NCBI RefSeq assembly: GCF_016924645.1
Contig: NZ_JAFFJV010000001.1
Span: forward strand, 310,001-374,000
Origin: Rufibacter psychrotolerans
GTDB taxonomy: Bacteria; Bacteroidota; Bacteroidia; Cytophagales; Hymenobacteraceae
Length of the DNA: 64,000 bases
Direction: 5' to 3'
Shown: positions 9,204 to 17,668 of the stretch, in pieces
Layout of the letters: the number at the start of each line of letters is the position of its first letter
How positions within the stretch are numbered: position 1 is the first letter of the stretch
The notes under the pieces: generated by a model
The model's input: only the letters and a program-made list of their open reading frames with translations
Database searches by the model: none
Told to the model about the DNA's origin: nothing
Program-made: the position numbers and the translations under genes

Positions 9204-10865
9204 GTGGAAAAGCAGATAAAGAAGCGCGCCGGCAAGAGAAAGTATTGGCTGGTGGGCGGGGCCGTGGTGCTGGTGATAGCGGTACTGCTGGGCGTGGTGG
9301 CGCATTACCTGGACTCCTGGGCCGCCGCCAAGCTGAAGAAGCAGGTAAGCACCAAATCTGGGGGCCTGTACGCGCTGCAGTTAGGGGCGGTGGACATTTC
9401 GCTGCTAGCCGGTTCGGCCGCTCTGGACCGCTTGGAGCTTACCCCAGACAGTGCCGTGTGGCACCAGTTGCAGAAAAAAAACCCGGCCAAGGCCCCCGCC
9501 AGCATCAGCCGCCTCAAGGCAGAAAGGGTCACGGTGCAGGGTATCAGCTTTGTGAAGCTGCTGATGGGAGGCCCGCTGGGCGTACACACGGTGGAGCTGC
9601 AAAAGCCCGAGCTCTGGGTGCGGCAGATGAAGAAAGATACCGCCTCAAAACCGCTGCACCAGAAACTGGGACCGCAGTTCCAACAGATGACCATCCAGGA
9701 GATCAAGGTCAGTGAGGGCGTTTTCCACCTTTTTTCAGAGAAACAACCCCAAAACAGCCTGCTAAGCCTGCAAGACATTGAACTGCGGGCCCACGGAACA
9801 AGGCTGGACAGCACCTCTTACCACGACAACGCCCGGGCCTTTTACAGCGAGTACGTCACCTTCAGCGCCAAAGGGGGCACCTTCAACCTCCCCGGCGGTG
9901 ATTACCGGGTAAAGGGCGGCACCATCAGCTTTTCTACCCAAGACCGGAAAGCGGGGCTGCAGAACGTGTGCCTGATTCCGCTGCGCAGCGCGGCCGAAAT
10001 GTCCAGCAGGGCGGGCGAGGCGGTAACCAGGTTCAGGGTGCAGGTGCCGGAGGTGCGCATGCGCAAGCTGGATTTCGCAAATCTGTTCCGGCACTCCAAC
10101 CTGTACATGGAAACCCTGCAGGTGCTGAAGCCCACCGTGCAGACGTTCAAAGACGGCAAGAACTTTCCAACCAAAGGCCAGGGCTACCTGCCCCACGACC
10201 TGGTCCAGCAGCTGCCGTTTGGCCTGAACGTGCGCACCGCCGAAGTGAAGGACCTGTATGTGCGCTACGAGGAACTGTCTGAGAAGGCGTTCAGGACGGG
10301 GTACGTCACGGGGAGCGACATTGATTTTACCATCACCAACCTCACCAATGACCAAGACCTCATCTCGCACAAAACTCCCGCAATCCTGAAAGCCAAGGGC
10401 TTCATCATGGGCAAGGCGCTGCTGCAGGCCACCGTACGCCTGCCGCTCTTAGACCCCAACGGGTACCATTCCATTGAGGGCACCATTGGGCGGGGCAACC
10501 CGGCCATACTCAACCCGGTCATTGAGCCCAGCATGTTTGTGCGCGTGAAAAGCGGGTACGTGCAGCGGGGTGCGTTCAGGGTTGAGCTCAACAAGACCTC
10601 GGCCAAAGGCTTCCTGCAGCTGCAGTATGATGACTTCAAAGTAGATCTGCTCAACAAATCGCCGGAACGCAAGCAGTCGTTGGGCCGGAAGCTCAAGTCG
10701 GTGCTGGCCGATAAACTGGTGCTGAAGTCAGACAGCGAGCAGAATGGCAAAGCCCCGCGCCAGGGCTCCATCCAGGTACAGCGCAGGACTGAGCGCTCTT
10801 TCCTTACCTACTGGAAAGACTGCCTGGCCAACGGGGTGCTCTCGGTGATTGGGGCGCCTATGTGA
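9204..10865 (+). CDS. AsmA/TamB-like membrane-anchored protein (putative)
   Basis: 553 residues from a GTG start (no in-frame ATG nearby). A Lys/Arg-rich N-terminus is followed by one membrane anchor (about residues 14-34: WLVGGAVVLVIAVLLGVVAH) and then a long periplasmic region rich in alternating beta strands, starting LYALQLGAVDISLLAGSAAL. This resembles the opening of AsmA/DUF748-type proteins (a short amphipathic stretch, then VDISLL...LDRLELTPD), members of the repeating beta-groove family that move lipids between membranes. The similarity is judged from pattern only. A P36-like sequence lies in frame at 9720-9755, giving VFHLFSEKQPQN. The next gene is downstream in the same direction but more than 100 bases away. 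Confidence 0.7.
   Translation: MEKQIKKRAGKRKYWLVGGAVVLVIAVLLGVVAHYLDSWAAAKLKKQVSTKSGGLYALQLGAVDISLLAGSAALDRLELTPDSAVWHQLQKKNPAKAPASISRLKAERVTVQGISFVKLLMGGPLGVHTVELQKPELWVRQMKKDTASKPLHQKLGPQFQQMTIQEIKVSEGVFHLFSEKQPQNSLLSLQDIELRAHGTRLDSTSYHDNARAFYSEYVTFSAKGGTFNLPGGDYRVKGGTISFSTQDRKAGLQNVCLIPLRSAAEMSSRAGEAVTRFRVQVPEVRMRKLDFANLFRHSNLYMETLQVLKPTVQTFKDGKNFPTKGQGYLPHDLVQQLPFGLNVRTAEVKDLYVRYEELSEKAFRTGYVTGSDIDFTITNLTNDQDLISHKTPAILKAKGFIMGKALLQATVRLPLLDPNGYHSIEGTIGRGNPAILNPVIEPSMFVRVKSGYVQRGAFRVELNKTSAKGFLQLQYDDFKVDLLNKSPERKQSLGRKLKSVLADKLVLKSDSEQNGKAPRQGSIQVQRRTERSFLTYWKDCLANGVLSVIGAPM
9720..9755. repeat. P36-like sequence inside a reading frame
   Basis: 36 nt matching the P36 consensus at about 27 positions, best in the right half (TCAGAGAAACAACCCCAAAAC region). 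It is read in frame as 12 codons, VFHLFSEKQPQN; a canonical P36 in the same frame would read VLGPFSGKQPQN. It could be an old insertion or a coincidence. Confidence 0.4.
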
Positions 10866-10914
10866 GGAGAGCCAGCCCCGTTTGGGCCCAAATTCCGGCA
10901 GATGGGGCGCAGGG

Positions 10915-10922
10915 TATCTTTG
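10915..10922 (+). promoter_or_regulatory. Candidate Bacteroidota -7 element
   Basis: TATCTTTG matches TAnnTTTG exactly, 67 bases before the ATG of the beta-lactamase-like gene. No TTG at the expected -33 position, so it is only a candidate. Confidence 0.4.
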
Positions 10923-10989
10923 AAGTTCAGGCCGTAAGCCCTACCTTGAGGCAACGTACACCCCAAGATGCTTTTTGGTGCCATCGCCT

Positions 10990-11907
10990 ATGAACTACCT
11001 TATGCGCCTGCTTCCACTTGTTTTTCTGATGATGACCGTGACGACCCAGGCCCAGAACCAACCCAAAGACGTGCTCCGGCAGAAAACCCAGCAGCAACTG
11101 CAAGCCATTATTGACGCCTCGCCGGCCGTGACCGGACTGGTGGCCGTGGACCTCACCTCGGGCGAGGCTTTTTCCTTCAATGCCCAGGCGGTGTTTCCGC
11201 AGGCCAGCGCCATCAAGGTGCCCATCTTGCTGGAGGTGTACAGGCAGGCCCACAACGGCAAGTTCAGGCTCACCGACCTGCGTCCCATTGCTCCCGGGCA
11301 GGTGGTGGGCGGCACCGGCATCATCAAAGATCTGCCAGACACCACGGCGTTCAGCATCCGGAACCTGGCCGTGCTCATGATCGCCCTCAGCGACAACACC
11401 GCCACCAATGCGCTCATAGACCTGGTGGGCATGAAGCACATCAACGCCTCTTTGCAGGCCATGGGGCTGAAGCAGACCCGCGTGCAGCGCAAGATGATCC
11501 AGGCGGCGGCCTCGGGAAGGGGCGAGGAGAACATCTCCACGCCCGCCGAGGCGGCCCGCCTCCTGCAGCTGCTCTACAAAGGCGAGTTCCTCAGCAAAGA
11601 AACCTCGGCCGAGATTGTCGCCATCCTGCAGAAGACCAACCGTGAAACCAGCCGGCTGGCCCCGGGCCTGCCCGCCCACGTGCCCCTGGCCTTTAAGCCG
11701 GGCATTCTCAACGGCGTCTCCACCGAGTGGGCCCTGGTGCTGCTGCCCGAGCGGCCGTACGCCGTGGCTGTGATGGAGAACTACAAAGTGCCGGGCCAGG
11801 CAGAACGCGTGGTGGAAGATCTTTCTAAGGTACTGTACCAGTACTTCTGGCGCCTGGGCAACGCCACCCGCTACGGCACCTACGTTGATCCTAAACTGAT
11901 AAAGTAA
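10990..11907 (+). CDS. Class A beta-lactamase-like serine hydrolase
   Basis: About 305 residues from the ATG at 10990 (an ATG at 10975 would add five residues before the signal peptide). The signal peptide MNYLMRLLPLVFLMMTVTTQAQ is followed by a transpeptidase-fold domain with SAIK (S73-K76) as the SxxK motif, SDN at 134-136, an EEN stretch near 179-181 in the place of the class A general-base Glu loop, and KPG (236-238) as the KTG-equivalent. All class A landmarks are present, but the KPG variant leaves substrate range open: it may be a beta-lactamase or a cell-wall peptidase-like hydrolase. It is seven bases from the amidase gene, which points to a role in peptidoglycan handling in the periplasm. 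Confidence 0.88.
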   Translation: MNYLMRLLPLVFLMMTVTTQAQNQPKDVLRQKTQQQLQAIIDASPAVTGLVAVDLTSGEAFSFNAQAVFPQASAIKVPILLEVYRQAHNGKFRLTDLRPIAPGQVVGGTGIIKDLPDTTAFSIRNLAVLMIALSDNTATNALIDLVGMKHINASLQAMGLKQTRVQRKMIQAAASGRGEENISTPAEAARLLQLLYKGEFLSKETSAEIVAILQKTNRETSRLAPGLPAHVPLAFKPGILNGVSTEWALVLLPERPYAVAVMENYKVPGQAERVVEDLSKVLYQYFWRLGNATRYGTYVDPKLIK

Positions 11908-11914
11908 CCCGTTT

Positions 11915-12919
11915 ATGCGCTTCTCCTCCCTGTTTTTGCCCCTGTTGGGCGTTCTGTTTTTGGTCGCTTTCAGCGGAAACGGGCAGAAAACCAGGAGCCC
12001 CCTGGCCGGTAAGATCATTTGCCTGGATGCCGGGCACGGCGGCACCGCCCAAACCGATGCCTACCGCGTTGGGCCTACCGGCGAGCGCGAAGAGTGGATC
12101 AACCTGCGGGTGGCCTTGCTGTTGCAGAAAATGCTGGAAGAGAAAGGCGCCACCGTGCTCATGACGCGGGTACAGGACCAGCACGTGCCCTTTGAGGACC
12201 GGGTACAGCTGGCCAGGCAGAACAAAGCCCAGGTCTTCCTGTCCATTCACCACAACGCCACCGCCGACTCTTCGGTGAACTTCCCCATTATCTATTACCA
12301 TGGCTACGCCGCAGAGAACCGGGGGAGCGTTGCCCTGGCCAGAAACATTGCCCAGGCCCTGGTGAAGCACCATTATAAGACCAACGTGCCCAGTTCCATC
12401 GCCTCAGACCATACCATCTTCCCCACCGCCGGGGCCAAGGTCCTGCGCGACAGCTACGGCATACCGGCCGTGATTGCCGAGGCCTCGTTCTTTACCCACG
12501 CCCCCGAGGAAGCCCGCTTAAAGCAGCCCGAGTACAACCGGCAGGAGGCCCTAGCGTACGTGGCGGCCCTGGAGGCGTTTTTCAGGAAGACCCCGCCGCC
12601 CATCTTGCCCAAGAACTCCAAACACACGCTGCCGCCGTTCAGGGCCGCCCAGGAAGCGGAACGCATGAGCCCCTCTGCCAAGCGCTGGCTCCAGGACTAC
12701 CAGGCCGGCCTCCAGCTGCTGCGGCAGAAAAAAGACACCGCCTCCATGCGGCAAGCCTATGACCTGTTCACCCGCTCGGCCAAATCGTTTCCAGATTCTT
12801 ACGTGGCGGCCCTGTGCCACCAGCACCGCGCCACCCTGCTCAGGCGCCTGGGCAAACCCAAGGAAAGCCGGCAGGAAGCCCTGAGGGCGAGGGAATTCTA
12901 CGTGCGCCTGAAGAAGTAA
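11915..12919 (+). CDS. N-acetylmuramoyl-L-alanine amidase (Amidase_3)
   Basis: 334 residues with an N-terminal signal sequence (about 1-24). The zinc amidase motifs are clear: DAGHGG (H41), E59/E60 in REEWINLRVA, SIHHNA (H112) and a late Glu in VIAEASFF. It cleaves the bond between MurNAc and the stem peptide, giving denuded glycan strands. Residues about 215-334 form a helical extension with a TPR-like feel, absent from minimal amidases. It probably shares a transcript with the upstream beta-lactamase-like gene. A P36 repeat follows the stop by six bases. Confidence 0.92.
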   Translation: MRFSSLFLPLLGVLFLVAFSGNGQKTRSPLAGKIICLDAGHGGTAQTDAYRVGPTGEREEWINLRVALLLQKMLEEKGATVLMTRVQDQHVPFEDRVQLARQNKAQVFLSIHHNATADSSVNFPIIYYHGYAAENRGSVALARNIAQALVKHHYKTNVPSSIASDHTIFPTAGAKVLRDSYGIPAVIAEASFFTHAPEEARLKQPEYNRQEALAYVAALEAFFRKTPPPILPKNSKHTLPPFRAAQEAERMSPSAKRWLQDYQAGLQLLRQKKDTASMRQAYDLFTRSAKSFPDSYVAALCHQHRATLLRRLGKPKESRQEALRAREFYVRLKK

Positions 12920-12925
12920 ACAACC

Positions 12926-12961
12926 GTTTTAGGGCAGATTTCCGGAAAACAGCCCCAAAAC
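12926..12961. repeat. P36 palindromic repeat
   Basis: 36 nt: GTTTTAGGGCAGATTTCC then GGAAAACAGCCCCAAAAC. It lies directly after the amidase stop and separates this pair from the GHL10 gene. Confidence 0.85.
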
Positions 12962-13173
12962 CTTGCTGGTGGGGCGCGGGCCACCTGAGGGGGGCAAGCT
13001 AAGCCTGCGGCACTGGTTGGCTTAGGGGCAGAACCAGAGCGTGCGCCTGGCAAGGGCTGACTGGTGGGACTTTCCAGGAGAACCGCCCCAGCGCGGGTTG
13101 CATGACATAGGATTTGCTGCATATTTTAGCCGCTTCTTATGAACCCAACGCCCACCTTCTAACCCAAGCCCCC

Positions 13174-14718
13174 ATGTACAGAAGCTTTCTGCTGGCCCTT
13201 GCCAGTGCCTGCCTTTTCCTGCCCTCCTGCTCCTCCACAAAAGTCCCCGTACAGGAGGAGGTTGCCGCGCCAAGCCCCGCCCCGCCCAATTACCACGTTG
13301 AGAAAGAATTCAGGGCCGCCTGGGTGGCCACCGTGGCTAATATCAACTGGCCCAGCAAACCCGGCCTGAGCACCGAGGAACAGCAGCGCGAAGCCCTTCA
13401 GTTGCTGGATTTTCTGCAGCAGCACCACTACAACGCCGTGATCTTCCAGGTTCGGCCGCAGGCCGATGCCCTCTACAAAAGTGATCTGGAGCCCTGGTCG
13501 TATTACCTCACCGGCCAGCAGGGCAAAGCACCCGAGCCCTACTATGATCCGCTGGAGTTCTGGACCGAAGCCGCCCATGACCGGGGGCTGGAGCTGCACG
13601 TGTGGCTCAACCCGTACCGGGCGCACCATACCGCCGGCGGCCCCATCAGTGAGCAATCCATCGTGAAGAAGCGGCCCGAGCTGGTGGTGCAGCTGAAAGA
13701 AGGCTACCACTGGCTGGACCCCGCCCAGCAAGGCACCCAGGACCATTCCTACGCCGTGGTGATGGACCTGGTGAAGCGCTATGATATTGACGGCGTGCAC
13801 TTTGACGATTACTTCTACCCGTACCCGTCTTACAACGGCGAAGAAGATTTCCCCGATGACGTGAGCTGGAAAGCCTACCAGCAATCGGGCGGCACGCTGT
13901 CACGGGGTGACTGGCGGCGGCAGGCCGTGAACCAGTTCATTGAGCGGCTGTACAAAGGCATTAAAACCCAGAAACCGCACGTGAAATTCGGGTTGAGTCC
14001 GTTTGGGATCTGGCGGCCGGGCTACCCCGCCTCGGTGCAAGGCTTTGACCAGCACGACCAACTCTACGCCGATGCCCGCCTGTGGCTCAACAAAGGCTGG
14101 ATAGACTATTTCTCGCCCCAACTGTACTGGAAAATAAACCAGATTCCGCAGAGTTTCCCCGTGCTGCTGGGCTGGTGGGACCAGGAAAACCGACTCCGCC
14201 GCCACCTGTGGCCCGGCATCAGCGTGGGCCGCGACAGCAGCGCCGGGAACGTGCAGGAGATCATGAGCCAGATCATGATTACCCGCGGCATGCTGCCCAA
14301 CAGCAAAGGCGTGGTGCACTGGAGCATTTCCTCGGTGACCAAGAACCCGCCCATGGCCCAGGCCTTGTTGAAGGGTCCCTATAAAAACGATGCCCTGGTG
14401 CCCGCCAGTTTGTGGCTGGATGACAAAAAGCCCGAGGCCCCAAGCGTCAGCACCGAGGTGCAGGGCGATTCGGTGCGCGTGGTCTGGGTACCCAAAGATG
14501 AGAAAGACGCCTTCCGGACGGTGCTCTACTACCAGTACGGCCAGGCCTGGAACTACAAAGTCCTGACCCGGAAAGACCGGTCCTTTACCTTGACCCGGGC
14601 GCTGCCAGGCAAAGCCGGCGCCCCGCAACCGCTCCTGAAAGTAGCCGTTTCCGCCGTTGACCGGGTGGGCAATGAAAGCGAACGCAACGAGATTGCGGTT
14701 CCCCAAGCCGGTATTTAG
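13174..14718 (+). CDS. GHL10-family glycoside hydrolase, lipoprotein (DUF187, DigH/YngK-like)
   Basis: 514 residues from the ATG at 13174, chosen because it begins a lipoprotein signal (MYRSFLLALASACLFLPSC, lipid Cys 19). The catalytic barrel starts at EFRAAWVATVANINWPSKPG and continues with YNAVIFQVRPQADALY, LELHVWLNPYRAHH, YDIDGVHFDDYFYPYP and SPFGIWRPGYP, all typical of GHL10 (PF02638). A C-terminal domain (about 420-514) is Ig/FnIII-like. E. coli DigH of this family cuts denuded peptidoglycan strands, the product of amidases such as the one encoded just upstream. It is probably anchored in the outer membrane facing the periplasm. Confidence 0.9.
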   Translation: MYRSFLLALASACLFLPSCSSTKVPVQEEVAAPSPAPPNYHVEKEFRAAWVATVANINWPSKPGLSTEEQQREALQLLDFLQQHHYNAVIFQVRPQADALYKSDLEPWSYYLTGQQGKAPEPYYDPLEFWTEAAHDRGLELHVWLNPYRAHHTAGGPISEQSIVKKRPELVVQLKEGYHWLDPAQQGTQDHSYAVVMDLVKRYDIDGVHFDDYFYPYPSYNGEEDFPDDVSWKAYQQSGGTLSRGDWRRQAVNQFIERLYKGIKTQKPHVKFGLSPFGIWRPGYPASVQGFDQHDQLYADARLWLNKGWIDYFSPQLYWKINQIPQSFPVLLGWWDQENRLRRHLWPGISVGRDSSAGNVQEIMSQIMITRGMLPNSKGVVHWSISSVTKNPPMAQALLKGPYKNDALVPASLWLDDKKPEAPSVSTEVQGDSVRVVWVPKDEKDAFRTVLYYQYGQAWNYKVLTRKDRSFTLTRALPGKAGAPQPLLKVAVSAVDRVGNESERNEIAVPQAGI

Positions 14719-14788
14719 GTAGTAGACGAACCCCGGGAGAAGTTTTCGCTAAGGACGCCCGAGAGGTACCTTTCGCGCTTTTTAACTT

Positions 14789-14814
14789 AGATTCTCCTTT
14801 TGAGAGGAGAATCT
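14789..14814. terminator. Hairpin after the GHL10 gene
   Basis: AGATTCTCCT pairs perfectly with AGGAGAATCT across a six-base loop, 70 bases after the stop. There is only a short T stretch, so it is a probable but not classical terminator. Confidence 0.55.
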
Positions 14815-14853
14815 TCTCCCATTCTCAGGTACACATGGTGTGCCCCTCTACCG

Positions 14854-14893
14854 CAAGGCCCCGTTTTCTCCTCCAGGGAAAAGTGGGGCCTTG
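14854..14893. repeat. P36-related hairpin with GC arms
   Basis: Arms CAAGGCCCC and GGGGCCTTG enclose GTTTTC and GGAAAAG, the same core halves as P36 with changed outer arms. It may serve as a bidirectional terminator between the two converging genes. Confidence 0.5.
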
Positions 14894-15042
14894 TGCCGTT
14901 TGGAGGGTAGTGGGGCCTTGTAGAAGCACCGGGATCCGTGCACAGGCGAATCTCTCCTTGATAAAATCAGCCGGGCTGATACTTCCGGTAATAAGCAGGT
15001 AACGGACTACTGAGAGAAGGAAGGCTTTCTTACCCGAAGCTT

Positions 15043-15906
15043 TCAACCCGTGGCAAAATAGTCCTGTATCCAATCGCGCAGGCTTTTCAGGTGGGGGTGT
15101 TCTTTTTTGAAGGCGGCTAGGTCTTTCAGGAACACGGCATCGTGCTCGTTCACCCACTTGAACATCTTGTATAAATTCCGGCCCATGAACAAGCGGGTGA
15201 GGAACATGGGTAGTTTTTGGTAGCGGACCTCCTTGCCCAACACCTCTGAGAAGATGGCGGCTACCTGGGCAAGGGTGAGTTGTTCGGCGGCCAGGGTGAT
15301 GGTGCTGCCCTGGTAGGGCGCAGGGTGGGAGAAGATGTGGGCGCTGATTTTCCCGATGTCCTGCGCGCTGATGAATTGCTGGACTACCTCCTTCTTGACC
15401 GGGGAAACCAGCTTGCCCTTCCTGATTCTGCTGGCCACCGGCGGAAGCAAGAAGTTCTCGTACAATGAAGCGGGCCTGAGGATGGTGTATGAGAGCTGCG
15501 TACCACGGAGGTGCTGCTCAATTTTCCCCTTGCTCTCCCAGTGCGGGATTCCCGTGTGTGCATCGGCCCCGGTGACTGAGGAATAGATGAAATGAGGCAC
15601 GCTGTACTGTACCGCCAATTCTGCCAAACCAATGCCCTGCCGTACTTCTTTTTCGGGGCCCTGCTCAAATGCCTGCACGCTGAAGACCCCAGCCACTCCG
15701 GCCAGGTGCTGCCCAAAGGAAGCTGGTTGGTCCAGATCGCCGGGCACCAGCTCGGCCCCAAGCTGCTGCAACTGCCGGGCGGCGGGCGAAGCGGGCTTTC
15801 TGGTAAGGGCCTTCACCCTGAAACCACTGGAAAGCAAATGCCGGGCAACTGCCCCGCCCTGTTTGCCGGTAGCACCCGTCACCAAGATAGTGGGAGCGTT
15901 CTCCAT
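15043..15906 (-). CDS. NmrA-family NAD(P)-binding protein
   Basis: 287 residues. The Rossmann start ILVTGATGKQGGAVARHLL (TGxTGxxG) is followed by VKALTRKP, the dinucleotide 2'-phosphate-side strand, and by FIYSSVTGADAHTGIPHWES and LRPASLYENF, the pattern of NmrA/HSCARG-like atypical SDR proteins. The classical YxxxK dyad is not evident, as in NmrA members that act as redox sensors rather than enzymes. The first ATG (15906) directly precedes the beta-alpha-beta unit. It stands alone; a P36 repeat lies 35 bases upstream of the start. Confidence 0.88.
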   Translation of the reverse strand: MENAPTILVTGATGKQGGAVARHLLSSGFRVKALTRKPASPAARQLQQLGAELVPGDLDQPASFGQHLAGVAGVFSVQAFEQGPEKEVRQGIGLAELAVQYSVPHFIYSSVTGADAHTGIPHWESKGKIEQHLRGTQLSYTILRPASLYENFLLPPVASRIRKGKLVSPVKKEVVQQFISAQDIGKISAHIFSHPAPYQGSTITLAAEQLTLAQVAAIFSEVLGKEVRYQKLPMFLTRLFMGRNLYKMFKWVNEHDAVFLKDLAAFKKEHPHLKSLRDWIQDYFATG

Positions 15907-15941
15907 AGCCGTATGCGGAAGGTTTGAGCGGAGGTTGGTAC

Positions 15942-15977
15942 GTTTCTGGGCTACTTTCCAGAAAACCGGGCAAAAAC
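15942..15977. repeat. P36 palindromic repeat
   Basis: 36 nt: GTTTCTGGGCTACTTTCC then GAAAACCGGGCAAAAAC (one base between). It lies upstream of the NmrA-like gene, an exception to the usual 3' position. Confidence 0.75.
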
Positions 15978-16081
15978 TAGCTGGCCCACCAGAGCAGAAG
16001 CTGTTGGGCGAGGAGTAGTAAGTCAGACGGGAAGGCCAGTCCTCACGTCCAACCTATTGGCCTGGCTCCAATTCTGCCGAT

Positions 16082-16354
16082 CTATTCGGCGGTGGTTGGG
16101 TCAATGACGGTGGCAACCTGATGGACTGCGTTCGCGGGAAATCCGCCCTGGCGGGCATGCTCCCGAACGGCCTCCTCATCTGGGGCGATGTAGACACAAA
16201 AAATCTTGTCGCCGGTGACGTAGCTCTGCTGCCACTGAATCTGCGGCCCCATGTTGCGGAGCACGCCGCAGGAAGTCTGGGAAATGCTTTTCAGTTGGTC
16301 GGCGGTGAGCTGGCCGGCCCCGGGAATTTCCCGTTCAATCACGTACTTGGGCAT
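16082..16354 (-). CDS. DUF4242 family protein
   Basis: 90 residues, opening MPKYVIEREIPGAGQLTADQ and containing IQWQQSYVTGDKIFCVYIAP and AVREHARQGGFPANAV. This is the layout of the ferredoxin-like DUF4242 family (SCO4226 is a nickel-binding member). A conserved Cys lies in KIFCVY. The physiological role is unknown. Monocistronic. Confidence 0.85.
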   Translation of the reverse strand: MPKYVIEREIPGAGQLTADQLKSISQTSCGVLRNMGPQIQWQQSYVTGDKIFCVYIAPDEEAVREHARQGGFPANAVHQVATVIDPTTAE

Positions 16355-16758
16355 CTCTTTACAGGATAAAGATGGTTCCTACTCGTCTGGCTTTTCGGGA
16401 ACGCCTCGTTTTTGCCGTGGTTTCTGAGCTCCACTTTCTGCTGGGAACATTGCGTCAAGAAAGGGCAGGGGAAAGCTCTTTCTACCGGAGGGGCAGGGAC
16501 GTGGGGAGGAGAGGGGGCGTAAACGTGTTTCTCGCGCAGGGAGAAGAGGAGCCGGTCAGGTAATCTGCCCCAAAAGGCCTCCTGATTCCTGTATGAAAGT
16601 ACAAATTAACCCTGGAAAAAGCTAGAGCTGCCGCCAGCCTGCCGGCGAAACACCAATGTTTTAGGGCCGTTTCCCAGAAAACAGGCTTAAAATAGCTTGG
16701 AGAGGGTGGGGAGAAGCTGAAAGAGCAGGACGCGCCGCTGGCCTGGTAGGCGGTAGCC
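16355..16758. other. Intergenic region
   Basis: 404 bases; no gene supported. It contains a P36 repeat (16658-16693), and its first half, upstream of the DUF4242 gene, should hold that gene's promoter. Reading frames over 60 codons here lack protein-like composition. Confidence 0.55.
16658..16693. repeat. P36 palindromic repeat
   Basis: 36 nt: GTTTTAGGGCCGTTTCCC then AGAAAACAGGCTTAAAAT. It lies 65 bases beyond the stop of the membrane protein gene at 16759. Confidence 0.85.
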
Positions 16759-17154
16759 TTACACCGTTCTGTTGCCCGGGCTAACCGCAAGTATCACGGA
16801 GAAAACCGCCAGGATGAGCGTAACAGGAGTGAAGATCAGCTTTTCTAAAGGACTGTTGGAAAACAGGTTGCCCACCGTGTTCAGCAGAAAGACCCCAAAC
16901 ATCCCCCACATGGCGCCGGTGAGCAGCCGGGGAGACACGTTCAGGCGCAGGTAACCCGCCTGCAGCAGGGAAATGAAGAAAAACAGCACGTTCAGGGCCA
17001 GGGCCGCGGTTTCCAGCTGGTACATCTCTTCCTGCGTGGTGATGCGGCCGCCGCCCACAATGGTATACGGAATCACCGAGGCCAACACCAGAAGATGGAA
17101 AACAATGGTAAGTCCGAAGAGGAGGACCATGCCTTTTGCTGCAATGCTTTTCAT
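16759..17154 (-). CDS. Four-helix membrane protein of unknown function
   Basis: 131 residues with four predicted transmembrane segments (about 7-29, 50-67, 78-98 and 106-124). Loop one carries VGGGRITTQEEMYQLE, and the C-terminus is short. I do not recognise the family; the four-helix layout with a longer first periplasmic loop resembles several uncharacterised Bacteroidota membrane proteins. No operon partner. Confidence 0.75.
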   Translation of the reverse strand: MKSIAAKGMVLLFGLTIVFHLLVLASVIPYTIVGGGRITTQEEMYQLETAALALNVLFFFISLLQAGYLRLNVSPRLLTGAMWGMFGVFLLNTVGNLFSNSPLEKLIFTPVTLILAVFSVILAVSPGNRTV

Positions 17155-17168
17155 ACGGTTTGGGAAAA

Positions 17169-17202
17169 GTTTAGGGAAAACAGCCGGAAAACAGGCCCAA
17201 AG
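17169..17202. repeat. P36-like repeat
   Basis: 34 nt: GTTTAGGGAAAACAGCC then GGAAAACAGGCCCAAAG. The left half has been replaced by a second copy of the AAAACAG motif, so the stem is weak. It is 14 bases before the start of the membrane protein gene. Confidence 0.6.
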
Positions 17203-17668
17203 TACGAATATCTAAAACATTAGCAAATACCTATATAATGCAGCCCACCGCCCCGCAGCCAGTCCCCGCTCCTCTGGCAGTTTATAGCACTTGGTGGTAG
17301 CAGCAGGCGCCAAGTACAAGCCCCAACAGGTAAGATCCCGGGGAAAAGACCCAGCTACGCGCTTTCCGCCAAACTCCGCAATCCGCCCCAGGGATACTGG
17401 GCAAACTAAACGGAGGGGGTGCGCCCCCAGAGCCGACCGCAAGTGCCAGGTGTTATGCCCGGTGTTTTGGGCCCGTTGTCGGGTAAATGGCCCCGAAATA
17501 AGGTTCCGGCCCAGGTGCAAGCCTTTATCTGGGGCCGGGCGTGGTATTCTGCGGCCGGCCCCTGCAAATGCCGGAAAGAAATCGCACCTTTGCAGCTGGT
17601 TTCTGGTTGTACTCTTCGTACAAAGAGAGATTGCTTCTACTCGGCCGCTGGCCGAAACCCCATCACCC
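17203..17668. other. Leader/promoter region of the DEAD-box helicase gene
   Basis: 466 bases without a supported gene. CACCTTTGCA at 17585-17594 resembles the Bacteroidota -7 region (TAnnTTTG with one mismatch) and would give a leader of about 70 bases. The upstream open frame continuous with the helicase lacks protein-like features, so I treat it as non-coding. Confidence 0.5.

Larger units (their letters stand above)
14719..15042. other. Convergent intergenic region with two hairpins
   Basis: 324 bases between convergent genes. It holds a 10-bp hairpin (14789-14814) and a 9-bp hairpin (14854-14893) and no supported gene. The string GTGGGGCCTTGT is repeated directly (about 14883 and 14909). 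Confidence 0.6.

Noticed and set aside
10866..10914. P36-like copy after the AsmA-like gene
   Set aside because: GTTTGGGCCCAAATTCCGG begins like the family but the right half is absent; too weak to call.
17291..17668. N-terminal extension of the DEAD-box helicase
   Set aside because: Similarity to the family begins at the ATG at 17669; the upstream part is Arg/Pro/Gly-rich and unlike a protein domain.
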